The position numbers and the translations under genes are program-made. This document shows, piece by piece, positions 46,163 to 56,094 of a stretch of 64,000 nt of DNA. The stretch comes from Anaeramoeba flamelloides. Lineage: Eukaryota; Metamonada; Anaeramoebidae. The DNA lies in assembly GCA_027625915.1 (NCBI GenBank), contig JANTQA010000070.1, positions 12,839,001-12,903,000 of the forward strand. Reading direction: 5' to 3'. The notes beneath the pieces are model-generated. The model ran no database searches. It saw only the letters and a list, made by a program, of their open reading frames with translations, and had not been told where the DNA came from. Numbering within the stretch: the stretch's first letter is position 1; each line of letters starts with the position of its first letter.

Positions 46163-47618
46163 AGAAGAAGAAAATTATCAATGCCCTGAGTTCTGATGTG
46201 GTGAGTAAAATGATTGAAGAAAAGAATATATGATGATAATTTGGCTTCTTCTTGGATATAATTACGTTTCACGGGGATAATATTTTATAATATAAGATAG
46301 TAAACAAACTTTGTTGGTTACTATGGTGGTAACTGAAGAAAAAAAAATGAAATAAAAAAAAATAAAAGGAAGTAAAAAACATCCCATTCATGACTTTTTT
46401 ACAAAAAAATAAATTTTTTTCCGTATTTGATTATTTTTTTAATCTATTTATAAATTAATTTTCTTTCTTGTTTTCTGTACTCTGTTTCAAAATTAACTTT
46501 TTTCTTTTCATTTTTTTTTTAACAAACTGTACGATTAATTGTAATCTTGCCTACATTATAGTAATGATAAAAAACACTAAATAAATTTAGTTTCAGGAAG
46601 TAACGTCAAGTACCATAGAGTACCTCCAAGTGTCTCTCACTATTCTAGAAATCAAAAAAATAGCGTAAAATCTTTGATTTCACCCAATTCTTTTACAGTA
46701 AGGAAAATCTTGAAAAAAGTGCCGTAGAGTGTCCTAGGGTGCCTAACTTTTCCTGTGGTTTTCTATTTTATCTGTAAAAATCTAAGGATTTTATTAATAA
46801 ACAGAAAACCTAAAGACAATCTTAAGGCGCTTTTCCATAATTTAACAGAAGAGAGAAAAATCAAAGATTATACTCAATACTTTTGAATTCTGGAAAAGCT
46901 AACGTGTTTTTTTTTTAATTTGAGAAATAAACCGAAAATATCTAAAATTTTAGGTTTAGTTCTAAAATTAAAAAAAACCGAACCGTAAACAGGAAGTAAT
47001 TCTGTTGAATCACCTTTCTTCAGTAATGAAAAAAAAAAAAATTAATTCTTTTTTCAAACAAAATTTAATATAAAATGGAAAATTTTGATTATTTAATTTT
47101 TATTTTTATTTGAAACGAATTGTATTAAAAATTTTTTTTTTTAGAAATAAAAAATACCAATAAAAAGAAAAAAATTGAATCAAATTTATCAAAATGACAT
47201 GAAATCAAAAAGAAGAAAAAAAAAAATTGATAAATAAAAATTTGATTATTTTTTTTCAATATTATTCGCAAATAAAATTATTTTATCATTGTTATAACAT
47301 TTATTCACGAATAACTAATATTTCGGAAGTTCATTTATTTGCAATTGTCTCTATTAATTTCGTGAATAAATAAAATATCATGATATAATAATAATAATAA
47401 TATAGTTGGATCAATATCTTTCAAATGATATATTTATAGCTTTTTTAAAAAAGCGAGTAATCAAAGTTTTAAAAAGTTCAGCTCCAAACTATCTAATTGA
47501 CCCATTTCAAGCAGTTTGGGTAACACTTTATAAAACTTTCCGTCCGCGCTTTTTTAAAACAACTGTAAGTAAAAATTTATCTTTTTATTTTAAGAAATCA
47601 CTTTTATTGCCTTATTAA
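46163..47618 (+). CDS. Orphan 3' exons of an unrecognised plus-strand gene
   Basis: Two exon-like blocks join in phase 0. Block 46163-46200 ends KKKIINALSSDV at a GTGAGT donor. Block 47406-47564 starts after AATATAG and reads LDQYLSNDIFIAFLKKRVIK, then SSAPNYLIDPFQAVWVTLYK and TFRPRFFKTT, with a GTAAGT donor. After it a 30 nt GT...AAG segment (47565-47594) could be removed or read through, since both keep frame, before the stop at 47618. Acceptor and donor context and codon complexity support real exons. The upstream part is not found and I recognise no family. The 3' end lies about 50 bp from the 3' end of PPIL4 on the other strand. Confidence 0.4.
46610..46900. repeat. Hairpin-family repeat (GGTTTTCTATTTTAT type)
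   Basis: Contains the inverted pair GGTTTTCTATTTTATCTGTA / AATAAACAGAAAACC plus CCAAGTGTCTC, AAATCAAAGATT and TTCTGGAAAAGCTAACGTG blocks. It is related to 19020-19390 and to the 150 bp insertion in LINE copy A. Confidence 0.55.
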
Positions 47619-47667
47619 GAAATTATAATAAGGGTATTTCAATATAATTTTTATTAAAAAAATAATG

Positions 47668-50600
47668 TTAATTTTTTTCTTTTTCTTTGTTATGCTTATG
47701 TTTATGCTTATGCTTATGCTTATGCTTATGCTTATGCTTACGCTTATGCCTATGTTTATGTCTGTGTTTGGTTTTGGCTTCTGATATTTTTTCTTTTACT
47801 TGCGGCACATTTACTGATTCCATTCCAAAAACGAAATTTGTGCCAGAGCTCCAAACTTTTGCGGATTTTTTTAAGACAAATTTATCATTTACTTTTGGCT
47901 TTTTTTGCAATTGCTGTTGCGGTTTTTTTTGTTGTTGCATGAAAGGGTTTAGAGTATTTACACCAAGTGAAATGAGCTTGCCACCATTTTTCGATTCAAT
48001 TATTTGGCTTTGCGGAAACATTCTTTTTCTATTATTTTGGTGAATTTGTTTTGAAACTGATTGACTAAAATCAACTTTTATTCTTCGATCATCAATGAGT
48101 ACATTATTTAATTTAACATAGGCTCTTTCTGATTGTTCCTTTTTTTCGTATTCAATAAAAGCATAACCTAGGCTACCATTTGTTTCTCGATCACGAACAA
48201 TTTCACAAGATAATACTTTCCCATATCGTGAAAATATTATTTCCAAATCTTCATCTTCAGTAATGGGATTCAATTTGCAAACAAATAGAACATTCTCGGG
48301 TGGCTTGATATTGCTATCTGGTAAATCTCCAAGAATTGTTAAAAGATCAGAATTACTTTTGATGCTTTCTTTTTCTTTTTCTTCAACAGTCACCTTCTTT
48401 TCAGTTAATTGTTTAATTTCTTCCTTTTCAAGCCTTCCAGATTCTTTTTTAATCTCGGTTTCTTCCTGCTCTTCTGGGATAACCAACCCATCAGGATCAT
48501 CAAAGGGATCTTCCAGTATTTCAGTGTTAAGTATCCTTTTTTAAGATTTTGATAATAATAAGAGATAAATATTTATAACGTTGATTTTTGAGTTTATAAC
48601 GAAATTTTTTTTGTTATTGCTTTATTATTATAATTGGGATTTTTATGATATCATACAAATATATAAGAAATATTTTCATTGAAATTCACTTTTTTCATAA
48701 CAATTGATTTTTCTGAAAAAACCGTAATTCATGAAAAAACTCATATGGCATTGTATAAAATAAAGTTGTTTTTTGTAATAACAATCCCCAAATAGGATAA
48801 AATATTTAATTTTCAAAGTTTGGACAAAAAAAATTATAATGTAGTCTAAAAAAATTTATTAATCTTTTTTTTGCTCGATATATTTGAAAAAAGAATTTTC
48901 TTTTCTTTTTTTTTTTGTAAAAGAAAAGTCCCACCCACAACCAAAAAAAACATTCAGAAAATAACCTTAAGGTAAATATAATTGATCAACATTGATTTTA
49001 ATTTTGCTTTAGATAAGGATAAATTTAAAATAGCTGTTACTTTTCCATTTTAGAAAATGTGTATATTTCAATAGTAAAGCTTAAATTTAATTTCATTAAC
49101 AATTTTTCTTTCAATAAATTCTATCTTTGAAGTTAAGATATCAAACAAAAAAAAAAATTCTACTATTCCATTTTAGAAACTATGTTTTTTCAATAGTAAA
49201 GTTTAAAATTAAAACTCTATATCAAAATTATTCTTCCAATAGATTCTATCTTGAGAGGCACTCTTATAACAAAAGATAATAAATCAAGATTAAAATTCCC
49301 AAAAATGCATTTAGAGAAAAAAAGATGAGAAAAACTCAAAAGTAGAAATTTTATGTACTTCAAATATAAAATAGCAATATTAAATATCTAGAATCCCTTT
49401 TTGATTTCTTCTCAAACTATCTGACTTTTTTTGTTCAAAATTAAAGGGGGGTTTCAGTGGGTATATTAATTAACTTTTCAGAGAAAATTCAACAAAATCC
49501 CATCATAAATTAACATGAATTCGGAGCATTAAATTTAAAAAAATTAAGGTATAGCAAAAAAAAATAATTTTTAATAACAAAAAATTTTGCAGAAGCTAGA
49601 AAGATGAAAAAAAATATTTTTTTGACATTCTTTTAACAAACCAGCTTAAATCGACAACCAAACTTTCTACATAAAAAAAAAAATTTTAATCTTTTGAAAG
49701 ATCTTTATTCTAAAAGTTAAAAAGAAGAGTGAATATTTTTATTACTTTTTGAAAAGTAAATCACAGAAATCACAGAAATCAAGATTCATCACAAATTTTG
49801 AGAACTTTTTGATTTTTATTTCTCACAAGCTAATTCAGTCAATTTGGTGTTTTACTATTCCTGAATTGGTTTGATACAAGGTGTATTCAAAATGATAAAT
49901 TTTGAAATTATCTTAAACTACATCATTTTCGGTTTCTGTGATTTGAAATTAAAATGATTTACAAAAATAAGATGTTAAATAGGGATAAAATAGGGATAGA
50001 ATACACCTTTTCCATACATAAAAAAAATACATTTTTTAACCAAAAATACTTGTTTAATTCGAAAAAGAAAATTAATACCAAGTTTTTTTTGAAAAACTAA
50101 GAATGATTTGATTTAAATACTAAAAGTCTTTTGTCTTTGAAAAAAAATGATGTTTTGAAAAAAAAATTAAAATTAAAACTAAACCTTTTACACAAGTGTG
50201 AATATGAATGTTGTAAAAAATAGAGTTTTTTTGATTTTCTCAAAAAATTGTGATTTTCACACCGTTACCAAAGTTTTGATTATGGATATATCTATATCGG
50301 GTTAAAATTTTAAGTTAATAATGATTCTAAATCAAAAACCGCCTCGAAATTACAGATGTTTTGTTTTGAAAACAAATTTTTTTTGGAAACAAAACATCTG
50401 TAATTTCGAGGTGGTTTTTGGTCTAAAATACTTTTTTGCTTATTTATATAATCTCATTTCTAAATCTCTATTTCCTAAACTTTGGTAACAGTGTGAAACT
50501 CACAATTTTTTGAGAAAATCAAAAAAACTCTATTTTTTACAACATTCATATTCACACTAGTGTAGGACATGCATTTTTCGTTTTTTTTTTTCACAAATAT

Positions 50601-53600
50601 TGAAGAGAAAAAAACCAAATAAACCCCATTTCAAAAATTATGACTCATCCAAAATCAATAAATTGAAAAAAAAAAAAAATTTAATCTTTAGTGTTCAAGA
50701 ACAACAAATAATTAAATCTTATTTATTATTTACTGTTAAATTAATTCAAAAAATATATAAACGCCTGATATTTTAAAAATTATTAAAAATAAAGCCAAAA
50801 CCTAAAAAAAAGTGAGTCACAATTATTGAAATGAGCATTACTGATTTTTTATTACTGAAATTCCACTGAAAAAAGATTAAAAAGGATATTTTTTTTGCTA
50901 ATAATTAAATTCACACTAAAAGATATTACATCATCACAATTTTTTTAATGTTTATTTGTTTTTTCGAAGTTTTTAATTGTTTTTTCAATTTGATCTTTTT
51001 TAAAAAAAAAAAGTACCAAAAAAAAAAACAAATAAGAAAAAAAAAAAAAAAAAGAAAAAAATTTGAAAAGGAAAAGAAAAAGAAAAGGAAAAAGAAAAAG
51101 AGAAAATAAGGAAATGGAAAAAGAGAAAAAAAGAAAAAATAAAAAGAAAATTTTAAAAAGTCAAACAAAAATTGACTAAATTAGAAAAAATAATTCTGAT
51201 ATAAAAATCGAAAATTGGTTTTAACAAAAACGATAAAACAAAACAAGCCCACTTCCAATGAAATTATAAAACGAGCCAACATTTTTGAAAAATAGTTTGG
51301 TTTAATTTATTTTAATTTGTGGATAAAAGATATTATTCGCCTTAAATAATATAAAAGGAAGGCATTTAGGATGATCATCTTAAAAGAGAATTTTAATCAT
51401 CATTTAAAAAAACGTGGCAAAAATATCCCTAAAGCAGTTGCTCAACCTAAATAGAATTTTTTTGCTTATTGAATGGAAAACTATTTTAAAACAACAGCAT
51501 GGTGCTTCTGATTAACATTCAGTTTTTAAGGTTATGAGAGATGAATTCATAGTAAATTTAAATACTGCTGATTAATTTTAAAAAAGTATTTTCAAAAAGT
51601 TTTCTACGAAATCGCTAATAGGGACAACAAATTCCAATGGCCTATTTTCAGGACAATATTAAAAACTTTTTTGGTCAAACGTTTTTAAAATTACTTTAGT
51701 GATATTAATTTTTTCACATTATTATTAGTGTTTGAACAATAAGTGGGAAATAATTTTGACTTCATTTTCCTATTTTTTTTTTTAACAAAGAAACTTGCAG
51801 TGCAATAGATTGTCATTTGTGATCTTTTGAATAGTTTGGTTCTTTGTTTTTCACGTTTTTATTGTTTTTATTGGATGAACTAAGAACCCTAAACGAAAGT
51901 CAGATTGAAGAATTGAAAAAAAGATAATTAGCTGAAATTTTATCCCTTAAATTTCATATAACTGTATTGCAATTATTTTTTTCTGAATGATAAAATGACT
52001 TGAACAATTTGATCTGTCAAATAAAGTTGTGGGGAAATTTTAAGACTGCGATAGATAGATTAGCATCTAAAAAATTTAATTTCAATTTCCCAATAATTTT
52101 TTTTTTTAGAAATAAATAAAGGTTAACAATTCAATTAAAAATTAAAAGACGTTCTGTTACAGCCATTTTCAAAAAATGATTACTTTTTTTTTTATGAGAT
52201 TGTCTTTTTCAAATTTTTTGAAAATTTTCTGTTTTAATAAAGCCAAGACATTTTTTTAAAGTTCTTATTTTCCTACTCCAACCTCTACCTCACATTTAAA
52301 GGTTGAGTTTTCACTTTTTTAAAATTCAAAACTTTTTCAGATCGTCTGTGCAAAAATGATTTCTAAATTTTTCAAGTTTTTTTTTTGTTAAATTGTGATT
52401 TTTTCATTAACTGTGGTACTTGTTGGGTATGCCCCCTAGGCCCAGGAAACTTGGCAATATACTTGATGTATTTAGTAACATTCTATTGTATTTAAAAAAG
52501 AAAGGAAGTGATTTGGAGTAGAAACGTCAAGAGAAAATCAAAAATACTTTTTTCAAAAACTAACAAAACATGTTCAATGGTTGATAAAATGTCTTGACTG
52601 TTTCTTAAAACATAAAATAGACTGAAAAGTTTTTTAGCTCTTGAGACAATACCAAGAAATTATCATAGTTAAGGAAAAAATCACAATTTAACAAAAAAAA
52701 ACATTAAAAATTTAGAAATCATTTTTGCACAGACAATCTGAAAAAGTTTTGAATTTTAAAAAAGTGAAAACTCAACCTTTAAATGTGAGGTAGAGGTACA
52801 GGTTGAAATTTTGGACTTTCAAAAAAAGTCTTGGCTTTATTAAAACAGAAAATTTTCAAAGAATTTGAAAAAGACAATCTCATAAAAAAAAAAAAAAAGT
52901 AATCACTTTTTGAAAATAGCTGTTGTCATTTGAGTTTTCCATTATGGGATTTGAGAGAATAGAAAATTTTGTTAATTGAAACAACGTGTTGAAAATTTTA
53001 ATTTGTTTCCAAAAATAATAAATAATTAGTGAAAGATGTTCAAGGGTAAAATGGGTAAGTGAAAATAATGAAAAGAAAAGGTGTTGTGCCATTTGCTGTG
53101 ATTTTGAAAATTTTAATTCATCATCTTTGGTTCCTTTTTCTTTTTATATCTAAAGAAAAGAAAAGAAAAGAAAAGAAAAGAAAAGAAAAGAAAAGAAAAG
53201 AAAAGAAAAGAGAAGAAAAGAAAACAAAAATGGTAAGAAATACCTAATATTTTCGTAAGGCCTTCCTTTATCATCCGTAACTGCTTCACTAATATTCTCA
53301 ACTATATCAATCCCTTCTTGTACAATTCCAATTATCATATTTTTATTATCTAGATGCTCTAAATCTGTTCCACGAACGGTAATTGCAAATTGTGAACCGT
53401 TTTGGTTTGGTCCCTTATTCACCATCGTAACAATCCCACGCTTGTTGTGCCTGAGCTTTGGTGAGAAATGATCTTCAAAATAACGCTTTTTTTCTCCTTC
53501 AATTACACCCCAGACCGAACTGCCCCCTTTCCCTGTATTTGTCGGATCACCTGTTTGGATAATAAATCCGTTATGCACAAAATGAAAAATGCATTGATTG

Positions 53601-53710
53601 TAATATTTGATTTTACACAATTTGAGAAAGTTTAAACACCCTTTTGGTGACTCTTCAGTAAACAAGTCAATAACTAAGTCCCCCTCTGTTGTTTCGAGAT
53701 AAACAGACAT
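47668..53710 (-). CDS. PPIL4: PPIL4-like nuclear cyclophilin with RRM
   Basis: Two exons, 53710-53244 and 48535-47668, join in phase 2 inside an Arg codon, giving 444 residues. Exon 1 encodes the cyclophilin domain (SVYLETTEGDLVIDLFTEES, FIIQTGDPTNTGKGGSSVWG, NKGPNQNGSQFAI). Exon 2 continues ILNTEILEDPFDDPDGL, then GDLPDSNIKPPENVLFVCKL and an RRM at about 234-315 (RNP1-like LGYAFIEY, NVLIDDRRIKVDFSQSVSK). The C-terminus ends in Lys-His repeats. Order and motifs match human PPIL4, a spliceosome-associated protein that activates Prp19/Prp3 functions. The position of the cyclophilin A catalytic Arg is Phe (HFVHNGF), so isomerase activity is probably weak, as in the family. The intron is 4708 nt with GTATTT and AAAAAAG ends. 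Confidence 0.93.
47690..47760 (-). repeat. Lys-His codon repeat at the PPIL4 C-terminus
   Basis: A tandem AAGCAT hexamer (CTTATG on the + strand) encodes about ten KH units in a row at the protein end. It is likely to vary in length between strains. Confidence 0.85.
49035..49260. repeat. Diverged tandem pair in PPIL4 intron
   Basis: CCATTTTAGAAAATGTGTAT ... TTCAATAGTAAAGCTTAAAT ... AATTCTATCTTTGA is repeated about 125 bases later as CCATTTTAGAAACTATG ... TTCAATAGTAAAGTTTAAAA ... GATTCTATCTTGA. Confidence 0.55.
50190..50565. repeat. Foldback 3 in PPIL4 intron
   Basis: The outer arms are nearly identical inverted copies (ACACAAGTGTGAATATGAAT versus ATTCATATTCACACTAGTGT). So are the inner arms (AATTACAGATGTTTTG versus CAAAACATCTGTAATT), with a loop of about 20 nt. 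The middle of each arm (about 50300-50340) has diverged. The whole 376 bp could form one hairpin in pre-mRNA. Probably a MITE; no clear target duplication. Confidence 0.8.
50617..51270 (+). repeat. Dispersed repeat family R2, copy in PPIL4 intron
   Basis: The most complete R2 copy: CCATTTCAAAAATTATGACT, AACAACAAATAATTAAATCT, the return arm GTGAGTCACAATTATTGAAA, TTACTGAAATTCCACTGAAA, a long A/G filler, and CCACTTCCAATGAAATTATA at the end. Confidence 0.65.
52155..52923. repeat. Foldback 4 in PPIL4 intron
   Basis: Arms 52155-52420 and 52660-52923 are inverted copies (ACAGCCATTTTCAAAAAATG / ACTTTTTGAAAATAGCTGT; CACATTTAAAGGTTGAGTTT / its complement) around a spacer of about 240 bp containing CCCCCTAGGCCCAGG. 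No coding sequence. Arm fragments recur at 6600-6840. Confidence 0.8.
53152..53224. repeat. (AAAAG)n microsatellite beside the PPIL4 donor
   Basis: About 14 AAAAG units with one AGAAG variant, 20-90 nt downstream of the donor on the transcript side (as CTTTT in the RNA). Confidence 0.9.
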
Positions 53711-55152
53711 TCTCTTGTTTGGGATTAATTGTAAAAAAATGATTATTTTTTCAAAGTTAAGATCTAACTATCATACCCTATCATTTACAAAGCTTTTAAT
53801 CTTTTAATAGCAGAAGAAAGAGTTTAAAAGGTTTAAAAATTATCTAAAAGTTTTGTAAAAGTCATGAAATACTTTACAGTGCTCTATCAACAGACAGAAT
53901 CTCATCACCTCAAAGCAGATGAAAAAGCAAAATAGTTAATGTGGAATTTATTAGTCGTAAGGGGTTGGTGTCTAAATTGGAGAAGTATAAGATTGAAAGT
54001 ATATTGCATAATTTTTCTTTGGCTCAAATGTCTTTAAAAATTCGATTAGTAAAGTAGTCATATTTGAAGATCTCATCAATTAAAAATGATCCTTCGATTA
54101 GTAAAAAACCCAAGATTTTTCAGAATAAAAATACCTTCTAGGTCGAATTAAAGGTTAAATAATCAATATTCAGAATTTTATCTTGAAAAATATCAATCTG
54201 AATTTGTCTTGAAATTTAAATTGGTTGCTAAAAAATTCAATTTTTTCTAAATAATTAATTAATTAACAAATAAGAATAATAAATCAGGGCGATTTACATT
54301 TAATGTAAAATATATTGAAAATACAAACCATTATATTAAACGAAATTAAAATAATCATTTTGTTGGTTTTTATTTTAATAATTATTGAGTTAATCTATGA
54401 ATAAAAGTCTAAAAAAATGTTATATTTGAAGTGTTTAAATATATTTATTTTTTAATACTGGATTTTATATTTATATATATCATTAATTTTGAAAATTATT
54501 TTAAATAAAATATGTTCAAAAATGAGTAATTCTTATTTTATAATTATCAGTGAAAAATCTAACAATGTTATTTTGCAATTAAAAAATGAAAATTTTTATT
54601 TCAATTTCCAAAAAAAAAACACTTAATTATTACTACTAAAATCAAATTAGCAGAGTAAAAATTGTGAATTTGAGTTCAAGAAGGAAGTTTCATTTTTTGT
54701 CAAAAAATAAATTTTCTAAGCGATGTTGAAAAGATCTTTGTGTTTTTCTTCAATATAAATACTAGAAAAATATTTTTTGGAGGTTCTAAATTTTCATTTG
54801 TAAATATTGGAATTTTTTTAGTTTGAGTTTCTTTCTTTGGATTTTAAGAATAAAGTAAAAAAAAATATACCAAAATGAACAAATTTAATTGTGGTATAAA
54901 TATTCAAAAAAAAAATAATATATTGTTCATAGTAGTTAAAATAGATTTTTTTTTCTGAGAGTTTTTAGGCTAAACTATTTTTCAATCATATTTCCTTAGT
55001 TAAAATTAACAAATTACTTATTTATAAAGGATTTGAATAGATAAAGTTATTTTCAATAAGTGAAAAAAAAAAAAAAATTGTAAGATTGTTAGCATTTAAC
55101 CTTATTCAAGTTTTCTATTTTAATATAAAGTGTTTTTTTTTTTTTATTGAAG
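53711..55152. other. Divergent interval between PPIL4 and RPA70N-like gene
   Basis: Contains the presumed PPIL4 promoter. A segment at 53785-53870 (TTACAAAGCTTTTAATCTTT, AAGTTTTGTAAAAGTCATGA) resembles the hairpin upstream of the coiled-coil gene. An R5 repeat lies at 54583-54795. The first exon of the RPA70N-like gene should lie here but I could not identify it. Confidence 0.45.
54583..54795 (+). repeat. Dispersed repeat family R5, copy 3
   Basis: AAATGAAAATTTTTATTTCA, AAATCAAATTAGCAGAGTAA, AAGGAAGTTTCATTTTTTGT and CTAAGCGATGTTGAAAAGAT in the family order. Confidence 0.65.
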
Positions 55153-56054
55153 GTACTTTAATTAAAATTTTAACAACTACATCACATTTTAAGGTGGGTT
55201 TTACACCTTTTGAAATAATAAAACCGATTAATATTACTCTTCTAAAAATTTATCACTTTTTTGAGATAGAAAACTCTAAGACGTTTTAATTCCACAAAAT
55301 TATATGATTATTTAAAATAAAAAAATATAATTAAAGTAAATAAAAGGTCCATATATTTTTAAAACGGTAGAATCGAAGAGAATATTGATTTAAAAAAAGA
55401 AAAAAGTAAAATCTTCCAAAATCGTAAAAATTATTTTAATTTTGAAATTTTCAAAGCCAAATTATTTTGGCATATAATTTATTCATTCATTTTATATTTT
55501 ATAGCAAAAATGATGAACACAATAAAAATAAAATTGTTATTCTAATAGTATTGAAAGAATAAAAATGTTTTTTGAGGAATTATATAAATTATATTGGGAA
55601 TTTTCTTTGTTCTTAAATTGAAGTTCTATACATATTTTTTTTTGTTCTAAATTAGCCTAAGAATTTTAATTTTTCAATTTAGAGAAATAAACTCCATTTC
55701 ACTCAAAGAGATCCATCCCCGATGAAAAAGTCACTTCATTTTTTTAAGAATCAATAAAGCTTAGTGTGTTTAGAAATACAAGAAATAAAAAACTTTTTTT
55801 ATTCATATTAGGGTCGATAATCATAATAGTAAAGCCTGAAAAAAACCTAAATTTCAAAAAAAAAAAATGTTATCAAATTTTTAGGGCCCTTTTCGTTGGA
55901 ACGTCTCATGCAAAATTCTCAATTTCTTTTGGAAATTAAAAATTTTAAAAATAAAATTTTTCATTTGTAAATATATGAATTTTAAAAGAACATACAAATC
56001 CTAACTTTTCTTAATGTTAATTTGAAGTTTCAGACATTTTTTTTTTAAATTTAA

Positions 56055-56094
<40 letters not shown>

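Larger units (their letters stand above)
41932..47667. other. 5.7 kb interval with only orphan exon-like segments
   Basis: Between the bZIP gene (-) and the PPIL4 3' end. Besides the two orphan exon candidates (43742-43883 minus; 46163-47618 plus) it holds an R5 repeat (42889-43105), a Tc1-like MITE (45039-45230) and a hairpin-family element (46610-46900). The remainder is A/T-rich. Confidence 0.5.
48536..53243 (-). other. 4.7 kb intron of PPIL4
   Basis: The largest intron seen. In genomic order it contains a diverged tandem pair (about 49040-49260), foldback 3 (50190-50565), an R2 repeat (50617-51270), foldback 4 (52155-52923) and an AAAAG microsatellite (53152-53224) lying about 20 nt inside the donor. 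No host exon and no reverse transcriptase or transposase frame was found. Confidence 0.85.

Noticed and set aside
47687-48043. Plus-strand Cys/Leu repeat protein
   Set aside because: Antisense of the Lys-His repeat at the PPIL4 C-terminus.
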